A DNA stretch of 64,000 bases, taken from assembly GCF_027484365.1 (NCBI RefSeq), contig NZ_JAIXTC010000024.1:26126-90125 (forward strand). The letters run 5' to 3'. The translations under genes were made by a program, and so were the position numbers. Numbering within the stretch: the first letter of the stretch is position 1; the number at the start of each line of letters is the position of its first letter. The notes beneath the pieces are model-generated. The model saw only the letters and a program-made list of their open reading frames with translations, was not told where the DNA came from and ran no database searches. The stretch is from Brevundimonas sp. (lineage in GTDB: Bacteria > Pseudomonadota > Alphaproteobacteria > Caulobacterales > Caulobacteraceae). This document shows, piece by piece, positions 28,070-36,360 of the stretch.

Positions 28070-28906
28070 TCAGGGGCCGGTGACGACCTCGGTGTCGTCC
28101 CGGCCGCCCCATTCGGCCCAGGACCCGTCGTAGAGAACGCCCTCCCGGCCGAGCACGCTGAGGGCCAGCAGCGGAACGGCAGCGGTCACGCCGGAGCCGC
28201 AGCTGGCGATGGGCCTGTCGTCAGGGCCCAGCCCGCACGCCGCGAAGGCCGCCTCCAGTGTCGCGGGCTCGCGCATCAGCCCCTCGGGGGTCAGCAGTTC
28301 GCCGAACGGCAGGTTCACAGCCCGCGGCATATGACCGGCGCGCAGCCCGGGTCTGGGTTCGGGGGCGGCTCCCGCGAAACGGGCGGCGGCGCGGGCGTCG
28401 AGCACAGGCGCTCCGTCCTCGAGCGCCTGTCGCACGCGCTCCAGATCGGCGATCATCTCCGGACGGGGGGCCGCCCTGAAGGTCGCGGCCTTCGGCGACG
28501 CGTCACCGGTCTCGAGGGCGCCGCCCGTCCGGATCCAGGCCGGCAGGCCGCCGTCCAGCACCTGGACCCGGTGGCAGCCCATCGCCCGGAACATCCACCA
28601 GGCCCGCGCTGCTGTGAAAAGGCCGAAGGTGTCGTAGACGACGATCCGGTCGGTTTCAGACACGCCGAGCCGGCCAAGCTGTTCGCCAAACTGCCCGGGC
28701 GACGGCATCATGTGCGGCAGGGGGTTTCCCTGATCGGAGATCGCCTCCAGATCGAAGAAGACCGCGCCCGGCAGATGGCCCGCCTCGAAGATCGGTTGTG
28801 CGGGCGTCCCGTCCAGATGCCAGCTGGCGTCGAGAATGCGCAGGTCGGGATCGCCGAGCGCAGCAAGGAGTTCGGATGCAGAGACGAGGGGAGGGAGTGT
28901 GGCCAT
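28070..28906 (-). CDS. sseA: Sulfurtransferase (3-mercaptopyruvate sulfurtransferase type)
   Basis: 278 residues from ATG 28906. Two rhodanese domains: an inactive N-terminal one ([30 protein letters not shown]) and a C-terminal one with the active-site loop ASCGSGVTA, where CGSG(V/I)TA is characteristic of mercaptopyruvate rather than thiosulfate enzymes. The start codon overlaps the start of the cryptochrome-like gene on the other strand (CATG, 28904-28907); an alternative upstream ATG at 28938 lies inside that gene. Confidence 0.9.
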   Translation of the reverse strand: MATLPPLVSASELLAALGDPDLRILDASWHLDGTPAQPIFEAGHLPGAVFFDLEAISDQGNPLPHMMPSPGQFGEQLGRLGVSETDRIVVYDTFGLFTAARAWWMFRAMGCHRVQVLDGGLPAWIRTGGALETGDASPKAATFRAAPRPEMIADLERVRQALEDGAPVLDARAAARFAGAAPEPRPGLRAGHMPRAVNLPFGELLTPEGLMREPATLEAAFAACGLGPDDRPIASCGSGVTAAVPLLALSVLGREGVLYDGSWAEWGGRDDTEVVTGP

Positions 28907-30470
28907 GACCGAGACTACCACGGACGCGGCGGGCATGCTCCGTCTGGTGCTGGGCGACCAGGTGTCGGACGGCCTGTCCGCCCTTGAGGGTCTTGATCCG
29001 GCCCGGGACCTCGTCCTGATGGCCGAGGTCAACGACGAGGCGACCTACGTCAGACACCACAGGCAGAAGATCGCCCTGGTCTTCGCCGCGATGCGCAGCT
29101 TCGCCCTCAGGCTCGAGACGCGCGGCGTGACGGTCCGCTACATCCGCATCGACGACCCGGCCAACACCCAGTCCATCGTGGGCGAACTGCACCGCGCCCT
29201 GGACGAGCGGCCCTTCGCCGGGGTGGCGATCACCGAATGCGGGGAGTGGCGTCTGGCCGAGGCCCTGGCCGCCTTCGCCGGCGTCGCGCCGGTCCCGGTC
29301 GAGGTCCGCGAGGACCGTCGCTTCATCTGCAGCCACGACCGCTTCCGGCGCTGGGCGTCCGGCAAGTCCCAGCTGCGAATGGAGTTCTTCTACCGGGAGA
29401 TGCGGCGCGAAAGCGGCGTCCTTCTGGATGACGGCCAACCCGTCGGCGGCCAGTGGAACTACGACAGCGAGAACCGCAAGCGGCTCGCCAAGGGTCTGCG
29501 CCCGCCTGCGCGCCTGCGGACCCCGCCCGACGACATCGCGCGCGGCGCCCTCGCCGATGTGGCCCGGCTGTTCCCCGACCACTTCGGCGATCTCGACGCC
29601 TTCGGCTGGCCGACGACGGCGGAGCAGGCGGAGACGGTGTTCGCCGACTTCCTCGCGAACGTCCTGCCCGGGTTCGGCGACTGGCAGGATGCGATGGCGC
29701 ACGGCGAGCCCTGGATGTGGCACGGTCTGATCTCGACCTCGATCAATCTCGGCCTGCTCGATCCCCTCGACCTGTGCCGCCGGGCCGAGAAAGAATATCG
29801 CGCCGGCCGGGCCCCTCTGAACGCCGTCGAGGGCTTCATCCGCCAGATCCTGGGCTGGCGCGAGTTCGTGCGCGGCGTCTACTGGCTCAAGATGCCGGAC
29901 TACGCCCGGCGCAACTTTCTGGACGCCGACCGCAGCCTGCCGGGGTTCTACTGGTCCGGCGAGACCGACATGGCCTGTATCGCGGATGTCGTGTCGATGA
30001 CCCGCACCCACGCCTACGCCCATCATATCCAGCGCCTGATGGTGAGCGGCAACCTCGCCATGCTCCTCGGCGTCCATCCCGACGAGATCGACGACTGGTA
30101 CATGGTGGTCTACGCCGACGCCTATGAGTGGGTGGAGATGCCCAATACGCGCGGCATGGCGACCTTCGCGGACGGCGGGATCGTGGGCTCCAAACCCTAT
30201 GCGGCCTCCGGCGCCTATATCGACCGGATGAGCGACTACTGTGGGGCCTGCCGCTATGACGTGAAGGCCAAAGCAGGCGAAAACGCCTGTCCGTTCAACC
30301 GGCTGTACTGGGGTTTTCTCGAGCGCAATAAACTGCGGCTGCGCGACAACGTCCGACTGGCCATGCCCTACCGCACGCTCGAAAACTTCGGCCCGGAGCG
30401 CCGGACCGCCCTGCTGAACGAGGCAGAGGCCACGCGGGAGACGCTGGGCGCGGTTCGACGGCCGGATTAG
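28905..30470 (+). CDS. Iron-sulfur bacterial cryptochrome/(6-4) photolyase (FeS-BCP, PhrB-like)
   Basis: 521 residues. Matches the FeS-BCP group of Agrobacterium PhrB, which repairs (6-4) photoproducts with FAD, a [4Fe-4S] cluster and a lumazine antenna. The cluster cysteines are visible in DMACIADVV, CGACRYDVKAK and ENACPFNRLYWGF. Other marks are LRLVLGDQVSDGLSALEG, MEFFYREMRRESGVLLDD and TRTHAYAHHIQRLMVSGN. ATG 28905 gives eleven extra residues before MLRLVLGDQ; ATG 28935 is an alternative that would separate it from sseA by 28 bases. The gene is convergent with a classical photolyase. Confidence 0.92.
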   Translation: MTETTTDAAGMLRLVLGDQVSDGLSALEGLDPARDLVLMAEVNDEATYVRHHRQKIALVFAAMRSFALRLETRGVTVRYIRIDDPANTQSIVGELHRALDERPFAGVAITECGEWRLAEALAAFAGVAPVPVEVREDRRFICSHDRFRRWASGKSQLRMEFFYREMRRESGVLLDDGQPVGGQWNYDSENRKRLAKGLRPPARLRTPPDDIARGALADVARLFPDHFGDLDAFGWPTTAEQAETVFADFLANVLPGFGDWQDAMAHGEPWMWHGLISTSINLGLLDPLDLCRRAEKEYRAGRAPLNAVEGFIRQILGWREFVRGVYWLKMPDYARRNFLDADRSLPGFYWSGETDMACIADVVSMTRTHAYAHHIQRLMVSGNLAMLLGVHPDEIDDWYMVVYADAYEWVEMPNTRGMATFADGGIVGSKPYAASGAYIDRMSDYCGACRYDVKAKAGENACPFNRLYWGFLERNKLRLRDNVRLAMPYRTLENFGPERRTALLNEAEATRETLGAVRRPD

Positions 30471-30477
30471 GTCATGG

Positions 30478-31935
30478 TCACTCGTCAGCGCGCGCGCCGC
30501 CGCTGACCGCCTTCAGCGCGGTCAGGGCGCGGTCGCGGGCCTCGGCGTGATCGACGATCGGCCGCGGATAGTCGTGACCGAGCCGCACCCGTGCGTCGCG
30601 CAGAACCTCGGGCGGCGCGGTCCAGGGCGCGTGGATCCATTTGTCGGGGACCCGCGCCAGCTCGGGAATCCAGCGTCGGACGTATCGACCCTGGGCGTCG
30701 AACTTCTGACCCTGGGTGATCGGATTGAAGATGCGGAAATACGGCGAGGCGTCGGCGCCGGACCCGGCGACCCACTGCCAGTTCTGGGCGTTGGAGGCGA
30801 GATCGGCATCGACCAGGGTGTCCCAGAACCAGGCCTCGCCCCGCCGCCAGTCGACCAGCAGGTCCTTGATCAGGAAGGACGCCACGATCATCCGCACCCG
30901 ATTGTGCATCCAGCCGGTCGCCCAGAGCTGACGCATGCCCGCGTCGACGATGGGAAAGCCGGTAAGGCCTCGGGTCCAGGCGGTGAAGCCCGCATCGTCG
31001 TCCAGCCAGGGGAAGGCGTCGTATTCGGGCCGGAACGCCTTGTCCGGCAGGGTCGGGAAGTGATGCAGCAGGTGGGCCGAGAACTCGCGCCAGCCGATCT
31101 CGGCGACGAACTTCGCGGCCTCTTCGGCCCTGACCCCGCCGTCGTCCGCGATCTTCCGGGCCGCTGCGATGGCCCGCCACGGGCTGATCTCGCCCCAATG
31201 CAGGTGCGGCGACAGGCGACTCGTCCCGGCCTTCGACGGGATATCCCGACCGGCGCCGTAGTCTGACAGGCCTCCGGCGACGAATTCGCCGAGCGCCGTC
31301 GTCGCGCCCGCCTCGCCCGGGGTCCAGTCGAACCCGGCGGACCAGTCCGGCCGGCGCGGATGCAGGCCCCAGTCTTCCAGGTGATCGCTCTCCAGATGGG
31401 GAGCGCCGCTGAGGTCGCGCGGCCCTGTCGTGTGCGGCGGAGCCTCGGCCCTGTCGAGAAGGGCGCGCAGGAAGGGGGTGAAGACCTTGTAGGGCCCGCC
31501 CGACCCGTTCAGCACCGTCCCCGGCCGGCACAGAAGGGCGCCGTTGTAGCCCTTGAACTCCACCCCCTCGGCCTTCAGGGCGTGGGCGATGTCCGCGTCG
31601 CGAGCCCAGGCGTCAGGCTCGAACAGCCGGTTGAGAAACACCCTGTCGGCGCCGGTCTGGTCGATCAGACGTCGAAGCTCCGCCTCCGAATCACCCCGGC
31701 GCAGGATCAGGGTCGCGCCGCGCTCGGCCAGGCTCGCCGACAGGGCGCGCAGCGACTTGTCGAGCCACCACAGGCCGGCGCCGCCCGACGGCCGCACTGT
31801 CGAGCCCTCATCGTGGATATAGACCGGTACGATCGGCCGCCCCGTCGCGTGCGCCTGGTTCAGTGCAGGATTGTCGGCCAGCCGCAGGTCACGACGGAAC
31901 CACAGAATGACGGGGCTCTGCTCCTTGGTGGTCAC
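30478..31935 (-). CDS. phrB: Deoxyribodipyrimidine (CPD) photolyase, class I
   Basis: 485 residues from GTG 31935 (TTKEQSPVILWFRRDLRLADNP). It uses light to split cyclobutane pyrimidine dimers with FAD and an antenna chromophore. Class I motifs: WFRRDLRLADNPAL, HLHWGEISPW, EIGWREFSAHLLHHFP, GFPIVDAGMRQLWATGWMHNR and DADLASNAQNWQWVAGSG. Upstream in-frame ATGs (32037, 31995) would add a non-conserved, poorly structured tail. It ends 7 bases from the end of the (6-4) photolyase gene. Confidence 0.95.
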   Translation of the reverse strand: MTTKEQSPVILWFRRDLRLADNPALNQAHATGRPIVPVYIHDEGSTVRPSGGAGLWWLDKSLRALSASLAERGATLILRRGDSEAELRRLIDQTGADRVFLNRLFEPDAWARDADIAHALKAEGVEFKGYNGALLCRPGTVLNGSGGPYKVFTPFLRALLDRAEAPPHTTGPRDLSGAPHLESDHLEDWGLHPRRPDWSAGFDWTPGEAGATTALGEFVAGGLSDYGAGRDIPSKAGTSRLSPHLHWGEISPWRAIAAARKIADDGGVRAEEAAKFVAEIGWREFSAHLLHHFPTLPDKAFRPEYDAFPWLDDDAGFTAWTRGLTGFPIVDAGMRQLWATGWMHNRVRMIVASFLIKDLLVDWRRGEAWFWDTLVDADLASNAQNWQWVAGSGADASPYFRIFNPITQGQKFDAQGRYVRRWIPELARVPDKWIHAPWTAPPEVLRDARVRLGHDYPRPIVDHAEARDRALTALKAVSGGARADE

Positions 31936-32063
31936 GCCTCGGATCTCCGTGGTAGGTTGAAATTTCAGGCGCGCGGGGCCACCTGACCGCCCCATAGGCG
32001 TGCCAATGCCAACGCGCCACCCGCCAGATTCGTCCATCGATGTCCCAGAGAGAAGGCCCGCCC

Positions 32064-32930
32064 GTGAGCGCTCCGAATTCCGTCATCACCCTGTCCGGAA
32101 ACGGCATCACGACGCCCGTCGTCATCGGCGGCGGGGCGCGCATCGCCTTCATCGCCGGCCCGTGCCAGCTGGAAAGCCGCCAGCACGCCCTTGAGATGGC
32201 CCATGCCCTGAAGGAGATCGGTCAGCGGCTGAATGTCGGCATCATCTACAAGACCAGTTTCGACAAGGCGAACCGCACCTCGGCCACCGCCGCGCGCGGG
32301 CTGGGCCTGAAGGATTCCCTGCCGATCTTCGACGAGATCCGTCAGGTCACCGGCCTGCCGGTCCTGACCGACGTCCATTCCGAGGAACAGGCCCGCCAGG
32401 CCGCCGAGGCTGTGGACGTGCTGCAGATCCCCGCCTTCCTCAGCCGCCAGACCGACCTGCTGCTGGCCGCGGCCGCAACGGGCAAGGCGATCAACATCAA
32501 GAAGGGTCAGTTCCTGGCCCCATGGGACATGAAGAACGTCATCGCCAAGGTGGTCGGCGCCGGAAATCCGAACGTCATGGCCTGCGAGCGCGGGGCCAGC
32601 TTCGGCTACAACACCCTGGTCTCGGACATGCGCGCTCTGCCGATCCTGCGCGAGATCGGCTGCCCGGTCGTGTTCGACGCGACCCACTCCGTCCAGCAGC
32701 CGGGCGGGCAGGGCACGTCCTCGGGCGGCCAGCGCGAGTTCGTGCCGGTCCTGGCTCGGGCGGCCGTGGCCGTCGGCGTCGACGCCGTCTTCATGGAAAC
32801 CCACCAGGACCCCGACCACGCCCCGTCGGACGGCCCAAACATGGTGCCCCTGTCGGAGTTCGAGGGCCTGGCCGCTGAACTGCTGGCCTACGACGACCTG
32901 TCGAAGGCGCGGATGGCCAGAGCGGCGTAG
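32064..32930 (+). CDS. kdsA: 3-deoxy-8-phosphooctulonate (KDO 8-phosphate) synthase, metal-dependent class
   Basis: 288 residues. Condenses arabinose 5-phosphate with PEP for the KDO of lipopolysaccharide. Conserved: [59 protein letters not shown] and [12 protein letters not shown]. The AGPCQLES segment has cysteine where the E. coli enzyme has asparagine, which marks the metal-dependent class. GTG 32064 follows GAGAAGG at a good distance; ATG 32040 lacks such a site. Confidence 0.95.
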   Translation: MSAPNSVITLSGNGITTPVVIGGGARIAFIAGPCQLESRQHALEMAHALKEIGQRLNVGIIYKTSFDKANRTSATAARGLGLKDSLPIFDEIRQVTGLPVLTDVHSEEQARQAAEAVDVLQIPAFLSRQTDLLLAAAATGKAINIKKGQFLAPWDMKNVIAKVVGAGNPNVMACERGASFGYNTLVSDMRALPILREIGCPVVFDATHSVQQPGGQGTSSGGQREFVPVLARAAVAVGVDAVFMETHQDPDHAPSDGPNMVPLSEFEGLAAELLAYDDLSKARMARAA

Positions 32931-32940
32931 GGGCGGCACG

Positions 32941-33270
32941 CCACCGTCTCCTCCCCGTCGCGCCAGCGGATGGGGAGGTGGCACGGCGCGCCTTCGCGCC
33001 GTGACGGAGGGGTTCTTCACCCTACACACGGTGCCAGCTTCAAGAGCCCCTCCACCGCTTCGCGGTCCTCCTCCCCATCGCTTCGCGATGGGGAGGAGAC
33101 GACGCCAGTCCCTTGCCATCCCGGCCGGCGCGAAGCGACGATCCGGGAGGGGCCTGCCAACTACTTGACCGCCCCGGGCGATCGCCCGGTGCCGACAGTG
33201 TTCGGATGCGAAAGATTGGGCGGAACGATGTTCGGTGGTAGACTCCTGCGCGCAAGCGGCAGGGGGCTCG
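32941..33270. repeat. Intergenic palindromic repeat cluster (341-bp gap after kdsA)
   Basis: No gene lies between kdsA and the next start at 33272. Two perfect hairpins stand out: CACGGCGCG/CGCGCCGTG (32982-32990 / 32995-33003) and CTCCTCCCCATCGC/GCGATGGGGAGGAG (33068-33081 / 33085-33098, 3-base loop). Fragments of the second arm also appear at 32951-32979 (CTCCTCCCCGTCG, GGATGGGGAGGTGG). A further CATCCCGG...CCGGGAGG pair lies at 33119-33156. The layout looks like a dispersed non-autonomous repeat (REP or MITE type). Confidence 0.7.
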
Positions 33271-33271
33271 G

Positions 33272-33700
33272 ATGGGTGTGACGTTTGGCCGGACAACGCC
33301 GATCCTGCGCGTCGCCGACCAGGAGCGGGCTCTTGCCTACTACAAGGATGTCCTCGGATTCACCCAGGAATGGGGCGATCAGTACTCGGCCTCGGTTCGC
33401 CGGGGAGAGGCGGTGCTTATGCTGGCGACCGGCGATCAGGGCGGGGGCGAGGGCTGGCTCTATGTAGGGGTGGACGATGTCGACGCGCTCCGGGACGAAA
33501 TCGCGCCCCGGGGAGCGATCGTCCGGACCGGTCCGGCCAATTATCCGTGGGGTGCCCGCGAGCTGCATATCGAGGATACCGAGGGCAATGTGTTGAGGTT
33601 CGGCTCGGACGCGACCGGGGAGCCGGACGGTGACTGGATCGACGCGAAAGGGACCCGCTGGGTCTACAAGGCTGAGGGCCGCTGGCAGCCCGCCGAGTGA
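33272..33700 (+). CDS. VOC superfamily protein (glyoxalase/bleomycin-resistance-like)
   Basis: 142 residues. The vicinal-oxygen-chelate fold is seen in TTPILRVADQERALAYYKDVLGF and the C-terminal WGARELHIEDTEGNVLRFG, where H and E could bind metal. It resembles the bleomycin-resistance/glyoxalase-like subgroup of antibiotic or small-molecule binders; the substrate is unknown. It lies between two repeat-rich intergenic regions, with no operon partner. Confidence 0.85.
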   Translation: MGVTFGRTTPILRVADQERALAYYKDVLGFTQEWGDQYSASVRRGEAVLMLATGDQGGGEGWLYVGVDDVDALRDEIAPRGAIVRTGPANYPWGARELHIEDTEGNVLRFGSDATGEPDGDWIDAKGTRWVYKAEGRWQPAE

Positions 33701-33741
33701 TACCGCAGCGGCCGGCCTGGGGGCTTGGCAAGCTGGACCGT

Positions 33742-33880
33742 GGCAACCAAGGGCAGGGTGCCCCTGGATTTCGCCGTCGCCCTGGCCCGGCACTCGTCCA
33801 TCGTCCCGGCTCTCCGCTGCGCTACGGCCGGGATGACAAGCGCCGCTCCACGGTTGTGTCCCGGCCCGTCGCGCTTTAGC
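33742..33880. repeat. Repeat-like intergenic segment upstream of hldE
   Basis: Non-coding segment with a hairpin TCCCGGC (33804-33810) / GCCGGGA (33827-33833) enclosing CTCCGCTGCGCTACG. It resembles the CATCCCGG-type dispersed repeats seen after kdsA. The hldE frame happens to be open through it, but no conserved sequence is encoded before 33890. Confidence 0.45.
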
Positions 33881-33889
33881 TGGGACCCC

Positions 33890-35362
33890 ATGGCGGAACG
33901 AAACCTCGATCTCGGCACCCTGCAGGCCCTGCTGGAGCGGGCGCACGGCCAGACTGTGGCCTGTGTCGGCGACCTGATGCTGGACCGCTATGTCTATGGC
34001 GAGGTCAGCCGGATTTCCCCCGAGGCTCCGATCCCGGTGCTGCGCTCTCGCCGCACGGTCTCCATGCCGGGCGGCGTCGGCAATGTTGCGCGCAACGTCG
34101 CGGCCCTGGGCGGTCTGGCCCGGCTGGGTGGCGTCACGGGCGTCGATGCGGCCGGCGAGGAACTGGCCCGGCTGGTCGCCGCCGAAGACCGGATCGAGGA
34201 TTTCATCGATCGGACCGAAGCCGCCGGCACCATCGTCAAGACCCGCTATGTCTCGGGCGGCCAGCAGCTGATGCGTCTGGATGAGGAGGAGGTCGCGGTC
34301 GGCGCCTTCGCCCGCGAGGACGTTTTTTCAAACGCTTCCGCCATCCTCCTGTCCGACTACGCCAAGGGCGTGGTTACCGAGCGCCTGATCCGCTCGGCTC
34401 TCTGGCAGGCGCAGCACACCGGCGCCGTGGTCATCGTCGATCCCAAGGGCCGAGACTTCGCCCGCTACGGCGCGGTCGACCTGATCAAGCCCAATGCCTC
34501 CGAACTGGCCGGCGCCATCGGCCTGCCGGTCGAGACCGACGCCGAGATCGAGGCCGCGCTGGAGGCCTTGCTGGCCGCCACAACCGCCAGGGCAATCGTC
34601 GTCACCCGCGCCGGCAAGGGGATGAGCCTGATGCGGCGCGGCGCGCCGGTGCAGCATTTCCCCGGTCGCGCGCGCGAGGTCTTCGACGTGTCCGGCGCCG
34701 GCGACACCGGTCTGGCGGCCCTGGGTCTGGCGCTCGGCGCCGGCGCCTCGCTGGAACAGGCGGTCCAGCTGGCCATCCTCGCCTCCGGGGTCGTGGTGGG
34801 CAAGAGCGGCACCGCCGTGGTCAGCCCCGCCGAACTGATCGAGGCCGAGATGAGCCAGCACGCCGGCGCGGCCCTGGCCAAGGTCACGGCGCTGGACGAC
34901 CTCGCCGCCGAGGTCGAGGCCTGGCGACGTCAGGGCCTCAAGGTCGGCTTCACCAACGGCTGTTTCGACATCCTGCATCGCGGCCACGTCGCCTATCTGG
35001 CCCAGGCCCGCAGCTGGTGCGACCGGCTGGTCGTGGCGCTCAACACCGACGCCTCGGTCCGCCGGCTGAAAGGCGACGGCCGCCCCGTGAACGACCTCGA
35101 CAGCCGCGCCGTGGTCATCGGCGGTCTCGCCAGCGTGGACCGGGTCACCTCCTTCGACGATCCGACGCCCCTCGCCCTGATCGAGCGGCTGCGTCCCGAC
35201 GTCCTGATCAAGGGCGCGGACTACACCCGTGAAGGCGTGGTCGGCGGAGACCTGGTCGAGAGCTGGGGCGGCGAGGTCCGCCTGGCGGCCTTCGCCGACG
35301 GATACTCGACCACCCGGACCATCGAGAAGATGATCGACAGCAGTCTGGGGGAGGCCGGCTGA
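33890..35362 (+). CDS. hldE: Bifunctional heptose 7-phosphate kinase / heptose 1-phosphate adenylyltransferase
   Basis: 490 residues. The N-terminal ribokinase-type domain (about 1-330) phosphorylates heptose 7-phosphate: CVGDLMLDRYVYGEV, SMPGGVGNVARNVAALGG, and FDVSGAGDTGLAALGL with the catalytic Asp. The C-terminal domain (about 350-490) is an adenylyltransferase with GFTNGCFDILHRGHVAYL (HxGH motif). It supplies ADP-heptose for the LPS core. ATG 33890 is chosen since codons before it are repeat DNA. It ends in a one-base overlap with hldD. Confidence 0.96.
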   Translation: MAERNLDLGTLQALLERAHGQTVACVGDLMLDRYVYGEVSRISPEAPIPVLRSRRTVSMPGGVGNVARNVAALGGLARLGGVTGVDAAGEELARLVAAEDRIEDFIDRTEAAGTIVKTRYVSGGQQLMRLDEEEVAVGAFAREDVFSNASAILLSDYAKGVVTERLIRSALWQAQHTGAVVIVDPKGRDFARYGAVDLIKPNASELAGAIGLPVETDAEIEAALEALLAATTARAIVVTRAGKGMSLMRRGAPVQHFPGRAREVFDVSGAGDTGLAALGLALGAGASLEQAVQLAILASGVVVGKSGTAVVSPAELIEAEMSQHAGAALAKVTALDDLAAEVEAWRRQGLKVGFTNGCFDILHRGHVAYLAQARSWCDRLVVALNTDASVRRLKGDGRPVNDLDSRAVVIGGLASVDRVTSFDDPTPLALIERLRPDVLIKGADYTREGVVGGDLVESWGGEVRLAAFADGYSTTRTIEKMIDSSLGEAG

Positions 35363-36360
35363 TGCGGCGCATGATCGTGGTCACCGGCGGCGCCGGCTTC
35401 ATCGGCTCCAACATCGTCTCGCGCCTGTGCGCCGAGGACCGCTGGGACGTCGTCGTCTGCGACCGGCTGGAAGACGCCAACCTCGGCAAGTGGCGCAACA
35501 TCGCCAAGTCGGCCATCGCGGACTTCTGGCAGCCGGAGGAGCTGTTCCTTCAACTGGAACGCCACAAGGAGCGGGTCAGCGCCGTCGTCCACATGGGGGC
35601 CATCTCCTCGACGACCGAGCAGGACGCCGACCTGATCCTGCGCACCAACTTCAGCCTGTCGCGCGATCTCTGGGACTGGTGCGCGCTGAACGACGCCCGG
35701 ATGATCTACGCCTCCTCGGCGGCCACCTACGGCGACGGCGAAGCCGGTTTCGAGGATGTCGATGATCTTGAGTCCATCTCGCGACTTCAGCCTCTAAATG
35801 CCTACGGTTATTCAAAGAAACTGTTCGATCAGTATGCGGTTCGCGCGGCTTCCCGCGACCACGCCCCGCGCCAGTGGGCCGGGCTGAAGTTCTTCAACGT
35901 CTATGGCCCGAACGAAGGCCACAAGGGCGGGATGAAGTCGGTCATCGCCCAGATCTGGCCGAAGGTGGCCGCCGGCGAGACCGTCAGCCTGTTCCGTTCG
36001 CACCATCCCGATTACGCCGACGGCGGACAGTTGCGCGACTTCGTCTTCGTCGACGACGTGGTCGACATCATCGACTGGCTGCTGTGCACGCCCGGGATCA
36101 GCGGCATCTTCAACGCCGGGTCGGGACAGGCGAGGTCCTTCCTCGACCTGGCCAACGCCACCTTCGCTGCGGCCGGCAAGGACCCCGCAGTCGCCTATAT
36201 CGACATGCCCGAGGTCATCCGCGACCGTTACCAGTATTTCACCGAGGCGAAGATGGACCGCGTCCGGGCCCTCGGCTTCGGAGGCCAGTCCACGCCGCTG
36301 GAGGAGGGGGTGCGCCGGTACGTCCAGTCCTTCCTGTCACAGCCGGATCCCTATCGGTGA
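35362..36360 (+). CDS. hldD: ADP-L-glycero-D-manno-heptose 6-epimerase
   Basis: 332 residues. Extended short-chain dehydrogenase fold with the NADP-binding GGAGFIGSNIV at residues 8-18, HMGAISSTTE, YASSAATYGDGE and the catalytic YGYSK. It converts the D,D-heptose made through HldE to the L,D form, the last step before core assembly. The start shares a base with the hldE stop, and the stop overlaps the next gene as GTGA. Confidence 0.96.
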   Translation: MRRMIVVTGGAGFIGSNIVSRLCAEDRWDVVVCDRLEDANLGKWRNIAKSAIADFWQPEELFLQLERHKERVSAVVHMGAISSTTEQDADLILRTNFSLSRDLWDWCALNDARMIYASSAATYGDGEAGFEDVDDLESISRLQPLNAYGYSKKLFDQYAVRAASRDHAPRQWAGLKFFNVYGPNEGHKGGMKSVIAQIWPKVAAGETVSLFRSHHPDYADGGQLRDFVFVDDVVDIIDWLLCTPGISGIFNAGSGQARSFLDLANATFAAAGKDPAVAYIDMPEVIRDRYQYFTEAKMDRVRALGFGGQSTPLEEGVRRYVQSFLSQPDPYR

